Assembly: GCF_026151205.1 (NCBI RefSeq)
Contig: NC_087072.1
Location: forward strand, 4,760,084-4,824,083
Direction: 5' to 3'
Length of the DNA stretch: 64,000 nt
DNA from: Bolinopsis microptera
Lineage: Eukaryota > Ctenophora > Tentaculata > Lobata > Bolinopsidae
The position numbers and the translations under genes were made by a program. The notes beneath the pieces are model-generated. The model saw only the letters and a program-made list of their open reading frames with translations, made no database searches and was not told the DNA's origin. Shown here piece after piece: positions 33,577 to 44,790 of the stretch (position 1 is its first letter; each line of letters opens with the position of its first letter).

Positions 33577-33893
33577 TATTATATAAAGCGAGACGATATA
33601 TATATATATGGATATATGGATCCGTGCCATTTTACTGACACCAGGGCATCAACTTTAACGCGACTTTCCGCAAAAACCGTAAAAGATATATAACTGAAAC
33701 TTTTTTGACTGGGTCAAATGCTTTAATGGCCTTCAAATCAGCATGAAAAAATTGAAAATTGGCCAAGGAATAAGAATTTTAGTGCCCAAAATTTGGACTC
33801 CCAAGTGGTGTCAAAAACGCGAATTAAATAGGTAATAATTATTTTATTCTCTTGAGTCTTGACACCACTTTAGGGTAGACGGGTTCCCGCTAG
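33577..33893 (+). mobile_element. Helitron-like element, second of a tandem pair (unit 1)
   Basis: Begins TATTATATAAAGCGAGACGA directly after the CTAG of the first copy and ends GGGTTCCCGCTAG before T. About 90 percent similar to its neighbour by eye. Confidence 0.7.
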
Positions 33894-34384
33894 TTAATCT
33901 AACGTGTTCATAAGTTCCGAACATTAGCCACGTGACCCATACTCCCATATGCACTGCTCAGAAATAAAATATATTGCTTTTAGGCACTATAATGTAAAAA
34001 ATGTCACATTATTGTGACATTGTTTACCATAGCTGCCCAATTAGCATTTTTTGGTCTAAAATATAGTAGATTAGGTCAATCTAACAATTATGATACAACG
34101 TAGGCCTTAAGGGCAGTGATCGAACGGCTTTAAGGCAATATTTCGAAACTTTGTCACACTCAGAATAAGAGACCTCTTTTCTACTGTGAGGTGTCCTCAA
34201 AATCCTTTCAACTCATTATTTGATGGTTCTTCTGCCAATCATAGCCCTAAAATATGTTGTTTGAAAAGTTAGCAAATACATGCACTTGGTTATTGGGAAA
34301 TGATGTAAATTCTGTCACATTATATGGAATTTGAAATTCTGGGTGAATTTCCGAAATCATTTATATATGATTTTGGTTTGGAAG

Positions 34385-34602
34385 GCGGGAAAACTCTATA
34401 TAAGGACGATACACGGATACAGTCGATTCAAGTATAGAGCAGTCGATGTAAACATCGTCACAAAATGATACGACATCGTAAATAGGTTAAATCTTGCGGG
34501 AAAACTTTATATAAGGACGATACACGGGTACAGTTGATTCAAGTATAGGGCAGTTGATGTAAACATCGTCACAAAATGACATCGTAAATAGGTTAAATTT
34601 GG
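34385..34602. repeat. 111 bp tandem repeat with TATA-like box (unit 1)
   Basis: Two copies starting GCGGGAAAACTCTATATAAG (34385) and GCGGGAAAACTTTATATAAG (34496), each followed by GGACGATACACGG and GTAAACATCGTCACAAAATG. The TATATAAG in a GC-rich lead looks promoter-like, but no coding frame follows. Confidence 0.85.
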
Positions 34603-35923
34603 AAACAATGATTATAGAATAAAATAGTCAGTGATTAACATATTACGCACATTATAAAATGGGTATGGGTTTTTATATTTCCTGCATCTCTGTATTAATC
34701 ATTTCAGACTGTAATAAGGACTGTTCACGTGAAAGAAATTGTATCTATATTTTACAATGACGTACGCGTATGTGACGAAATTTACACTTCTTGACCCTAT
34801 TTTGAAGAACCATACCTCGGTTAGAATTCAATGTTCTTCCAGGAATTATTGGTTGGTTATTTTTCAGCAAATTAGAACTCAAGTTTAACAATGCTGAGTT
34901 TAATTTTACTAAGTTACTGAAATGTGACAAAATTCACTTTTTCTGCCCCAACAGTATAATTTCAATGTGACGAAAAATTGGCATGGGTTTCTACATTTCT
35001 TGTATAAATCCATTCCGACTATAATAAGGACTATTGATATGAAAGAAAATCTATATACATTTTAAAATGACGTATATGAAGAAATTTACATTTCTTGCCC
35101 CCTATTTTGAAGAATCGTACCTCGAATAAGATATAATTTTACTTTATCACCATACCTATGTCGATAAACTAGTTATTTTGCCAACAAATAGCAAATAAAG
35201 GTATCATATTTTTTTACCATGTTCAGGTGTTGAAATTTTGCCAATGTTAACATATCACTGCCTTATACAAATTTATATGACCGGTGTGTGGTTGAAATAT
35301 TGTTAATTAATCCATAGTACGTAATACTAATATAGGGTGTTTAAGTTGGTATACTAATATTTACTCAATTTCACACATGTTGAGATATCATACAAATGTA
35401 TGTGACAAATTTGTCCTATTTCTGCCTTCTGTATTTGTATTTGCCTATAACAATGAAATATGTGAACAATTCCAAACACATTCAGCCCACATAACAATGC
35501 TAGACTATTCGGCATTTCTTGTCAGGATGTCATAAACATCCCTCATATAAATTTCTTAAATGTGTGACGGAGTTTACATGGTGCTACCATGGTGCTAAAT
35601 ATGTAGATAATAGTCATATGCGACTATCCTATAAATTTGAAATTGGAAAATTTGGTCAAACACGGCAACAAGGGGTCCATATAAACTCTGTCACGTTTTT
35701 ATAGTGTGACAAAGTTTACAACTCACTGCCGGCCGCATTTAAGCGATATCTTATCGTCTGATAAAGATATCGTTATGCGACAAAGTTTATCTAGAGGATG
35801 AAACGATTATCCTAGGCATAGAGGGTTTATATAGTTTCATAGTGTGACACATTTTACATCATCGTGCCATTTAGTAGGGTCACTAATATTTACCAATATC
35901 CTCAAACTTCAATGAACGTGTCC

Positions 35924-37620
35924 ATATCATCTGCAAAGTCCACATCGGTGATGATCTTGGACCCCACTCTTCTGCTTTTTCTACGTTCGAGACTCGAGAG
36001 TGAGTCCAAGTCATTCCGCATCATCACCTATCATGGCTTGCCTCATACAGTAGTTGATGACTATTGCAAAAAGGTAAGGTGCTAAGGTATCACCCTGTAA
36101 CACACCTGCTAGTATCTCGAACAATTCCGTTTCTCAGTCTGGAGTTAGGACTTTTGCCATTGTCTTCTCGTACATGAGCCGTATAAGCTCTACGATTTTG
36201 ACTGGAATGCCGTAAGCTTCTAGAATATTGAATATTTTCCCACGATGTACACTGTCGAAAGCCTTCTTAAAGTCTATAAATGTCAGAACAGCTGGCAGTT
36301 TCCGACTCTTGACCCTCTCTATTTGACGCCTCAGTAGTCAGTACCAATATCTGCTGGGCTGTTGACCTTCCTGTTCTGAATCCGTTCTGGTTTCTGCGCA
36401 GAATTGTCTCGATTTATGGTTTCAGTCGGTTTCAGATCAGGTACTAAGTTCTGTACGTGACGTCGACTAAGTGTAATTTTGGAATTTTGTCAAAAGATCC
36501 ACCCACCCCCTTCGCGGTACTAACTGTTTTTTCGGATAATAATTAAGACACCCACCCCCTTTTGCCGGCTTTTGTACCATGTACTAACTGTGTTTTGGAA
36601 GAAAATATGACCCACCCCCCAACGTCACGTACGGTACTAAGTGTATGATCCCCCCCCCCCCCCCCCCCCCCGTTTCTCGCCTTTCAATAGAGCATTGTTA
36701 CAGAAGTCTAAGACAATTTGATCAAGGTCGCATCGTTTTAAGACTTTTGGGGCTATGTTGTTGTCACCCCATGCTTTCCCTTCCTTTATACTGGACTTTG
36801 CTTTCCTGTACTCATCCAACGTGAACGCTTCTGTTTCGATATTCAGAGGTAGGTGGACTGGATCATCAATCAATATCCTTTTCCGCATTCGTTACTGTTG
36901 GTGCTGAGCCTAGAAGAGTAGCAAAATTGTCCTGCCATTTCTGAACTCGTTCCGTTGGTGAGTTGCCCTTGATTTTGCCAGTATACGATCGAGCTTTACC
37001 CGTAATCTTGTTGATCATGGTCGTAATCTTGTTTTAGCATGCCTGCCCCGCCAACTTGCCTCTTCCAGTTCCCGGACCTGCCCCTCCAGCAGTTGCTCTT
37101 GGGCTGCATGATAGGCATCGCCTAACTTCTGTTTGCCTTCTTGAACAGTTATACGGTTGTCCTCTGTAGTCTGTAGCATCTGAGTGGTATTTTATGCTAC
37201 ATTCCCTCAGCGCCTAGCAATCTCAACACTTGGAGTCGTTGAGATTTTTAAGTTTAGACCAGTCCAGAACCGGATCCCTCTTCTCCGTTTTGCTCATCCG
37301 GAGACTATAAGCTTAACCCTTGCTACAACTACTCTATGATCTGAGCCAATACTGTGGAAACTACCATATGCTTCGGAATTCTTGACGGAGTTCCTCCATT
37401 TCTTCCGACAAATGATGAAGTCGATTTGAGATCTACTCTGACTCATATCTGAAAGATATGTTCAGAGTTTCCTACGCATTGAGGTCTCCTACAACGAATA
37501 GTTAGTTGTGGGCTGGTATCTGATCGTTCTCTTATTGTTGGTACATTAAGAGTTCCTATAAGAATTTCCTTCTGGCCACATAGTAGTAGAGTGCCAGCCT
37601 TCGAAAGAGTTGGAGCAGGA
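35924..37620 (-). mobile_element. LINE ORF2: endonuclease end and reverse transcriptase (unit 1)
   Basis: On the minus strand, from 37500 down: QIDFIICRKKWRNSV and SDHRVVVARVKL (endonuclease C-terminus), a linker QEGKQKLGDAYHAAQEQLLE, then frame 36888-36660 with EAFTLDEYRKAKSSIKEGKA and NNIAPKVLKRCDLDQIV. An insertion lies at 36441-36671. Finger/palm segments follow (equivalent to TFIDFKKAFDSVHRGK) and VGSKIITDVDFADD at about 35950, where the DNA transposon interrupts it. Stops and shifts are common. The same family occurs in + orientation at 63140-64000. Confidence 0.8.
36441..36671. mobile_element. Poly-C-ended insertion within the LINE (unit 1)
   Basis: About 230 bases interrupt the LINE between its GFR and GEKP codon regions. 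The insert holds three degenerate copies of a unit with CACCCACCCCC followed by GGTACTAACTG, GTACGTGACGT near one end and ACGTCACGTAC near the other, and closes with 22 C (36650-36671). It is another insertion with a homopolymer end. Confidence 0.65.
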
Positions 37621-38453
37621 GATTTGGGTGTGACCCGCCGGTCGAGAGATTAAGGTCTGTGCCCGGGGTAAATACCCCACACACTATGTGTTGAGTCTAT
37701 GGCGGCGCCCGGCCAATAGGCAGGTCACAAATTGTTTGTTGTTGTTTATATATATTAAGATGCTAATCTTATTTTGCGTCATTAATTTGGTCATAGAATT
37801 CATATTATGATGCCACAAAACTAAAAACTTAGATTGCAATAAAAGTGTTGACAGCACGTATTGAGTATTCACTAGTCAGTCCTTATAGTAAGGCGTTTTA
37901 GCACAACGCACAGAAAAACTGAATAGTGTGGGAGCATTTTTCAATGCAGGGCTTAAATCAATCATTTCTTTTTCAAGAACACCAGCGGCCACTTTAAATT
38001 ATGGGTTTGGTCAACATATTGATTTACATAAATATTTTAATTAAATAACCCAGTCAATTTCCTATATTGGCAAATGTAATACTTCATTTGCACATATTCG
38101 GCAATTCTCTTAACTACATAATTTCTATCATTCATAATGCAGTGAAATTTGATAATTTTTAAATATAAAGATTCATTTACATTAATCTGACAATCGAAAG
38201 TTGAAATTAAAGATTTTGACTTAGATCTTCTCTGAGTTACCGGAGTCGCTTATGCTGGAAAATGTAGGGATGAAAAGTGATGTAGTAATAGTAACCGCAT
38301 AAATATGTATGGCCGTAAACAGTCATTTTTGCCACAGAACATAAAGTAATTGCCTCATCTCCTTTAGCAGTACCAGTAGTAAGTACACTAGTATTGCAGT
38401 ACATTTGAGTGTCGTTCAGCATTAACTTTAACAGCTTCTGTGATGACTTTGTA
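37621..38453. other. Upstream region of aquaporin copy 1
   Basis: AT-rich. From about 37890 to 38360 it does not match unit 2; identity returns at TAGCAGTACCAGTAGTAAGT (about 38365). The putative promoter and 5' UTR of the gene are here, but I see no clear TATA box or initiator. Confidence 0.5.
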
Positions 38454-40663
38454 ATGATCGTAGAGAATCCACTAACTGTGTCAGTTCAAGAAAATGTTGG
38501 TCAAACCATTTGTAATGGTGCTCTGCCGAATAAATATAATAAGGTTAGCGTCTTCTTTTTTATCATTAAAACTGATCCGCAGCTCGATCGGCTCAGATCT
38601 ATGATGCAGCTTGATAAATATAATGGTTTAACTATAACTGCACAACTAGCTGTTTTTGTTGATTAATCCTGGAAACATTATGAAATGTGTGTCTCATTGT
38701 TACGTGATGTTCATATGAACCACTACCTGGTTTAAATACGGAGGTAACCACTTATCAAACTTGTTAATCAACAGACTCGTTACTGATCAGTAGTGTATTT
38801 TATGATATATGTAAGTATTTTCCTTCTCTTTCAGCAGGCTACTAAAAGACAATGGAAACTTGGTAGTTTTAAGGAGTTCACAAATGAGGCGGGACTCAGA
38901 GCACTTTTTGCTGAATTTCTTGGAACCTTCATGCTCGTACTTTTCGCTACAGGTACAAATAATACAATGTCATCACTGGATTGTAAATTGAAACTTTAGA
39001 ATTATTGTCTCCTTCAGTGTTTCTCTACATCTACTTTTAGGCGGCATGTTTCAAATGCAGCTCAGGGCCGTAGTATAACTAAGTAACTATAGTAAACATA
39101 ATTCGAATAAATAAAAATCATAATAACTATATTACTATGTATTATAGATTATGTAGTATTGATCTTCAGGTGGAATAAACCCCAGGATCATAGCGAGATT
39201 AGATGACAGCGGAACCACGGATCTCTTTAACTTTTCCACATCCTTCGGAGTTGGGATGAGTAAGTAGATGTAATAAATATTCTTAGGACAGACGCTCGGT
39301 AATTGGTACTGGTAGTTCTAATTCTGTCAAAATAGTAATGTTTAAAAATCTTTCTTCCATCGCTATAGACTACTTATTTTCGTCAATATTAAGCATTATG
39401 ATGATACTATGATGATAACTGGTACCCCCCCCCCCAGCTGTATGTTTGATGATCTACCTATGTGCGGATGTGTCAGGAGGTCATGTGAACCCCGCCATCT
39501 CACTAATGTTCTTCCTGGATACTCAGATCTCCTTCATCAGAATGATTTGTTACATTTTCGTGCAGTTCTGTGGTGGTTTCGCTGCTGCAGGTATGAAACT
39601 CTGCTCTTTGGGCATACTTGAATGTCAATGAGGCGATTCATTCAAAATATATGGCATAACACTTGAGGTCGAGTAACCATGGCTTCAAGCAAACTCCAAA
39701 TAAAAGACTTTAATGGTTTTCTTTTTAGGTTTACTGTGGGGAATTGGTAATTTTGAGGGTCTTCCAGATTTCGCACCTCCAACATTTGAAAATTTTCCTT
39801 TTATCAAAGTGAGTACCTACTCTTTATTACCGTGATTATTTTTATACAAATACAATAAACTAACTGAATGATGGGAAGCAGACAATCTTTTAGTTGGCGC
39901 AGGTGATATAGTGTTACCATCGGAACTCCATATTGCAGGTAATAGTGTTCATGGTAGCTGGTAGCTGGATGTTGATACTGGTCACTCTGGCAGCAATTGA
40001 CACTAGAAGAGGTCATGCTGATTGTTTCCTTCAACCATTCGCTATCGGAATGAGTGTTCACGTTGCTCTCCTCTTCATGGTAAATACGCGTTATACGGTC
40101 TCAGTAACATCAAACTTGGACTATTATAGATTGAAAAATGCAAGTTTACAATATCAAGTTTGGATATGCAAGACTCACATTTTCAGGCTTTAAATCTGCG
40201 TAAGCCATAGCATTAGCAAGAGGTCTGGCGACCAATTTAATGAAAGTTTACCATAAACTATTTACTATGGTGATAAATATAAACTGTTAGTGTTTTTGAT
40301 CAAACATTACCTCCCATCAGGGACCATATGTCGTGACTGGTCTTAATCCAGTAGTGATTTGCTGGTATATAGTCTGCGGAGTCTGGACTCACCATCTATG
40401 GGTAAAAATAGGCACCCCTTAATTTTTAAGCTCTCGTTTCCGTTTCCAGATTTAAGGTCCGGTATTTCAGCACTTTGCTCATCGGACATATTCTATAAGT
40501 ACCACTGGTACTACCAGCGATCCACTATATTTAAACTTCTATCGATTACCATGACAACACATAAAATTGCCCTACTCCTCAGGCTTTTGGACTTCTTCCG
40601 TTTTTGGGGACAGCTACTGCAGTTGCTGTTTACAACGGAATCCTGCGTCCTTACAAGGCGTGA
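38454..40663 (+). CDS. Aquaporin-family channel (MIP), eight exons, copy 1
   Basis: Exons with GT..AG borders and matching phases: 38454-38543, 38838-38952, 39170-39259, 39438-39590, 39729-39808, 39939-40079, 40321-40401, 40583-40663. They join to 831 bases, a 276-residue protein plus stop, a normal MIP length. The start is the only in-frame ATG in exon 1; an upstream non-coding exon is possible. Features in order: LRALFAEFLGTFMLVLFATG (first membrane helix), GVGMTVCLMIYL (second), SGGHVNPAISL with the first NPA at 39488-39496, ICYIFVQFCGGFAAAG (third), VIVFMVAGSWMLILVTLAA (fourth), FAIGMSVHVALLFM (fifth), VVTGLNPVVICWYIV where the second motif is NPV and the usual Arg is Val (40345-40356), then FGLLPFLGTATAVAVY (sixth). 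It should transport water or small solutes across membranes, with altered selectivity. The acceptor of exon 4 is preceded by an 11-C tract. The frame is intact here, unlike in the unit 2 copy. Confidence 0.9.
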
Positions 40664-41239
40664 AGGATGAGCTACGTGTAAAAAATTATTGTATGGCATT
40701 CTTATCAGTTTTGTGGTTATCTACTTATTACGTTGTGTTTAGATTGTTTTACAAAATAATCGGCTGTATCTTCGGTAAGGGTGGATAATTTTTGATGCAA
40801 AAAAAACTGACTATCAAAAATGTATTTACTATTAGCTTCTTCCCTGTGACCCTGGGCTTTTAGTACATAGTAACATATAATACTCAATTGTTTACCGCCG
40901 AGTTCAACAAACGTTAACATAATTATCGATGATATATTTAAAATGTTTTATTATGCCTATGGTTTATTACAAATTTGAAAATATTCTGAATATTTCTCGG
41001 TCTGACTCCATTCCGATAATTAGCGAGGATTGCTTCTCTATTCGATTCTAGAGCTTTTTCTTTGCTTATTTGAAGTTCAGGTGGTTTGTAGCCACTAGCC
41101 AAAAATTTGGCCTCCGGCTACATACAGCCACAGGAATTAAACATGAAATGACCAAGGAGAACACATATGTAGTCAACGCTCTTTTCCTGTTCTGCCACGT
41201 TGGAGCATAGGGAATGCCTTTAAACACTTAACACATAAG
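40664..41239. other. 3' flank of aquaporin copy 1
   Basis: AT-rich non-coding sequence; no AATAAA very close to the stop. CCAAAAATTTGGCC-type words near 41100 are the only notable palindromes. Confidence 0.4.
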
Positions 41240-41625
41240 TGCTGTGGTCTTATTTGCGGTTTAGGTATCGTTTTAAATCAGTGGGTTTAACAAATACCGA
41301 TTTTTCCATTTCACCATCTTTTAAGGTCAACTTTACATCAAGGAATTCCACTTCTGAGTCCACATTTTCTTTTAACGTGAAACTATCCTCGCTACCTACT
41401 TGATTAAGTGTGTTTATGAAACTCCCAAACTGGCGCTCTGTCCCTCTCCACACAAACCAGATATCATCCAGAAAATGTTTCCTTGATGCCATTTTTTTCT
41501 TCGGAGTGATGGCAGGGTGAATCAGTAATCTCTTATCCAACATCCATTTCACGTATATATGTTAATTAGCGATAGACCCGGATTCAGGACCACCTGTTGC
41601 CACACCATCCTATGATTTGAACTGA
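41240..41625 (-). mobile_element. Penelope-like reverse transcriptase fragment (unit 1)
   Basis: Minus strand reads GVATGGPESGSIAN, then HFLDDIWFVWRGTERQFGSF, then VEFLDVKLTLKDGEMEKSVF and KPTDLKRYLNRK. The order GxxxGxPxSxxxAN, (Y/F)xDD, FLDV and KPTD is typical of Penelope-like element reverse transcriptases. Both catalytic Asp residues remain but an in-frame stop separates the first block. No GIY-YIG end is seen. Confidence 0.85.
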
Positions 41626-41779
41626 TATGATCACGTAACGTGACATGGACATATATAGGGACAAAAGAAAATCGCGATTATTTAGGGCAAAAATCGCGGC
41701 GCCGCGACATGCCAAACTAAGCAAAATTGCAGCGAAAATCTCCAAAATCGCGGCGAACGATTCGCAGAGCAAAGTTAAA

Positions 41780-42032
41780 TGTCATATATTCGTTAACTAG
41801 CTCGTTAGTCTAGTTAGATTAGCTATAAATACTGAGCAAAGGTTGCTTTTAGATCAGCCCTTCTAGACGATCTCGAAGGTTCCTCCCAGCTTGCCAGACC
41901 TCGCCAGAACGGAACTCGATGTTCCACTTCGAATCTGTACTCATATACATAATAGTATTAGTTAACTTGTGTTAATACTTTACCATAATACACGTAATCA
42001 AACAAATAAACCCTGTTTACAATGAGATAACA
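41780..42032. other. Possible solo LTR-like promoter/polyA module (unit 1)
   Basis: A 253-base block starts TGTCATATATTCG and ends GAGATAACA, with TATAAATACTGAG near the middle and AATAAACCCTG near the end, which is the layout of an LTR (TG..CA, TATA, polyA signal). Flanking bases do not form a clear target duplication, so it may instead be chance. Confidence 0.3.
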
Positions 42033-42492
42033 TCACGTGATCGAATCACGTGTTTTGATAACAAAGCTAGAGACTAAGGGAATTAAGGAGTACACTGATT
42101 TTCATGTGTTTTATAATTATAGACTGACCATAAGTTCCTTTTCACAAATTGTACTACTAGTCTTAACTGTTCTAAAGATTATCTTTTGTGGGGACCGAGG
42201 GCTCATCGTTCGAGAATAAAGTAGACACTTCGGCACTTTGAGTCAAGGATCGGGAAAAAATCAATAGCCTAAATCAAATTTCTAAGAATGCTATAACGGG
42301 CGCATTTCCTTTTTTCGACAACTTTGTTAAAACTCGCGGGTTTTCAACCCCATTTGCGAGCTGAAATTGGTCAGAACGAAGGGTCTGTTTTTGGTAAATT
42401 TTCAGTGTTTTTTAATGTCCTCGTTGCCGGGGAGATTTCGTCAGGTTTAAAATATATTATAGATGAACCTTTGTTAACATTGCTTTGATCAT

Positions 42493-42602
42493 TCCAACCC
42501 CACCCATATTCTTTCTACAGGCGGTCACCCATCCAAGTACTAAACCGGCCTGCAGTTGCTTAACTTCCAAGATCGAACGAGATGGGGTTATATATTCAGT
42601 GG
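42493..42602 (-). pseudogene. 5S rRNA-derived pseudogene (unit 1)
   Basis: The reverse complement contains ATCTCGTTCGATCTTGGAAG, TTAAGCAACTGCAGGCC and TAGTACTTGGATGGGTGACC in 5S rRNA order, including internal-control-region sequence. The first about 25 bases and the 3' end beyond GCCTG are not 5S-like, so the folded molecule could not form its terminal stem. Confidence 0.85.
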
Positions 42603-42914
42603 ATATGTATTATGTAGCTGTCTGATGGTTTAGGTGTCCGTGTAAGAATGAGTGTCTCTTTGCCAAGTATGTCAGCTGTTTCAAAGAGGGAGTATAGTGA
42701 TATAGGGGTTCTATATTTCAAGACCTTAAAGGCTAAAGATGTCATTAATACAATGGTAGAAGTACAGATTATGGGCGCCAAATCGGCGTTTGAATGTGGG
42801 ACAATTTCGAAAAACTTAACTACGGTATCATCTTAACTCTAAAATCATCTACTTTGTTCAATTTTAGGGAGGGGCGCCAAAATAGTAGGGGGCGTCAACA
42901 GGCAACGTTATGCT

Positions 42915-43560
42915 AACGTGTTGGATAGTCAGGAATTTGATTATTAGAGATAAAACTGTGATGTTAGCAATTTATAAATCTTTGATAAGACCACATCTTG
43001 AATGCTGGATAGTTAGTTGGATAGTCAGGAATTTGATTATTAGAGATAAAACTGTGATGTTAGCAATTTATAAATCTTTGATAAGACCACATCTTGAATG
43101 CTGTGTACAGTTGTGGAATCCATCTGCTGCTCATGGTAGTTGGTGACTCATCCTTGAGTTGGAAGCTGTCCAACGCTGGTTCACCCGGTTAATCGAGGGT
43201 ATTGGCACATTGCCATACAGCAGCAGGTTGGAAATTCTGAATTTAACTACATTAGCTGAAAGAAGAATCCGTGGGGATCTTATAGAAACCTTTAAAATAT
43301 CCAGTGGTTTAGTAGAATATGGTTCAGATATTTTCAATATTATTAGATCGGGTATGAATATTGTTTCAAAGATAAAGTGCAATATTACAAGCTCTAAATT
43401 AAGGAATCTTCGTAAAGCTTTTCTATCTGAGAGAGTTATATCTTATTGGAATGCCCTACCAATGGATGTTAAGAATTCTTATAGTGTTAATAATTTTAAG
43501 ATAAATCTAGAATATTTTAAAAAGGACTGTATTAATTGAATTTGAAGTTATTAGTATTAT
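42915..43560 (+). mobile_element. CR1-like LINE C-terminal tail (unit 1)
   Basis: Frames 42910-43146 and 43159-43539 read VRNLIIRDKTVMLAIYKSLI, RPHLECCVQLWNPSAAHGSW, then EAVQRWFTRLIEGIGTLPYS, LTTLAERRIRGDLIETFKI and YWNALPMDVKNSYSV. This is the standard end of CR1-like reverse transcriptases. A 97-base direct duplication repeats the VRNLIIRDKT...HLEC segment. A TGA follows HGSW. The element ends in an (ATT)n tail at about 43548-43565, the expected LINE 3' repeat. Confidence 0.85.
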
Positions 43561-43563
43561 TAT

Positions 43564-43644
43564 TACCTGGGGACCTCAAGCTATCATGTTCATTAACATA
43601 GAATAAAGATTCGGCGGAATGACAGGCAGAGCGCGGCCCAGTAA
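43564..43644 (+). mobile_element. TACCTGGGGACC-family repeat (unit 1)
   Basis: An 81-base copy directly after the (ATT)n tail of the LINE, flanked by TATTATTA-type sequence on both sides. Confidence 0.7.
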
Positions 43645-44222
43645 TATTATTAGTATTAAATTTTTTTATAAATAGTTCCTGTTCGTTGTGAAGGTTGTTG
43701 AAATTTTCCACACTAACTGTAAAACTTTATTTTGACATTAATTCCGCTATTACGTGCAGTGCTATTCAACATAATCAAAATGGATGATATCAAAATGGTA
43801 ATTTACTTCGATTATATTTATTATTATACAATTAATTCAAATCTTTAGTTTCTCAAAATTGCATGCATTAATTATATTTATGTAATTGATAATGTGGCAA
43901 CTGGCAGTGAAGTTAAAAATATAAAGATTAGATATTGGAATAAGTATACGTTATAATGAAACGTCTATAAGTATAAACTTTAAAAGCCCGCAAAGTTTGA
44001 CTGCTACCAATGACCATGGCCCTGGTCTCTTTCCGTCATCGACAACAGCCTTAAATCCCGTGTAATCATTGTTTAAACTAAATTTTTGGAAAAAAATTAT
44101 TTTCCCCGAAAATTTTAAAGTCAATAATTTTTTAAGTCAACAATTATAAATTATAAATTTTCTAAGTCAAAAATTTTCAAAGTTTTCTTGGAAACTACTT
44201 TTGTTCATGTTATATGCTAGAG
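43645..44222. other. End of unit 1, repeat-derived
   Basis: Matches 58841-59272 and then 59457-59585 of unit 2, and in part 60985-61428. From about 44079 it is interior sequence of the hAT-like element that is complete at 59318-60468. The duplication junction is at about 44220-44225. Confidence 0.8.
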
Positions 44223-44676
44223 CTATTATGTTACATTATGTTGTTATTTGTTTTGAGTTATTATTATTTGTTCTTTTGTTGTATCTTTGCATTAGTATTA
44301 TAATTTTGGTGTTCAGTAATGTTTTTAAATGTTTAGTAAATTTTGTTTTCGTAATTATATTTATTCAGGACGTTACGGAAGGAATGTATTTAATGTAGTT
44401 ATCGAGGAGTCCTAACTCTCCTCCCGTCCGTAAATGGAGTTTTCTTTCTACCATATATAATATAATATATATAATAATATATATTATACGACCGGGACCG
44501 GGATTGGGACCGGGATCGCATAGCTGAGCAAATTTACTTTCAATATTCTTTGATCTTTTTACAAACGTACCTTGATTGCTTGATGCTTGTTTACGATTAA
44601 ACGAGTTTGTACTTTTTTGTTTCAACATCGATAGTGAACTCCCGGCCGTAGCTGCCTGGGTTACACTCAAGGATCG

Positions 44677-44790
44677 ACCGGGACCGCTTTTTTGGCCGGG
44701 ACCGGGACTGGAAAAAAGTGCCGGGACCGGGATTAAGCCGTTAGCCGGGACCGGGAATAAGACCGGGACCGGGATTGGGACCGGGATCAT
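44677..44790. repeat. GC-rich 18 bp minisatellite, unit 2
   Basis: Two to three copies of GACCGGGACCGGGAATAA plus a short GGGACCGCTTTTTTGGCCGG segment not present in unit 1. A clear length difference between the two units. Confidence 0.9.

Larger units (their letters stand above)
33173..35923. mobile_element. 2.75 kb DNA transposon inserted in LINE reverse transcriptase (unit 1)
   Basis: Perfect terminal inverted repeats of about 36 bases start GGACACGTTCATTGAAGTTT. ATAT at 33169-33172 and 35924-35927 is a 4 bp target duplication; removing the insert and one ATAT joins the LINE at FADD-IALISED. The interior has two tandem Helitron-like insertions (33251-33893), a 111 bp tandem repeat (34385-34602) and many spaced GTGAC...TTTAC words. 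No transposase frame is seen, so it is non-autonomous. Confidence 0.85.
28033..44222. repeat. Segmental duplication, unit 1 (16.2 kb)
   Basis: Matches 44223-59585 in the same orientation from GCTATTATGTTACATTATG to the end. The match offset is 16190 bases at the left, 16105 at about 30-31 kb, 15142 after the heptamer array, and 15190-15200 from the aquaporin onward. The steps reflect a 957 bp transposon present only here, minisatellite length, a 133 bp deletion in unit 2 and a replaced block upstream of the aquaporin. Unit 1 also lacks about 184 bases present in unit 2 at 59273-59456. Confidence 0.95.

Noticed and set aside
38409-38453. Extension of aquaporin exon 1 upstream to GTG at 38409
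   Set aside because: There is no ATG in that extension, a stop lies just before it, and several possible splice acceptors precede the ATG at 38454, which was preferred.
39804-40061. 85-residue minus-strand frame opposite aquaporin exon 6
   Set aside because: It is antisense to a well-supported exon and intron; it is kept in both units only because the DNA is duplicated.
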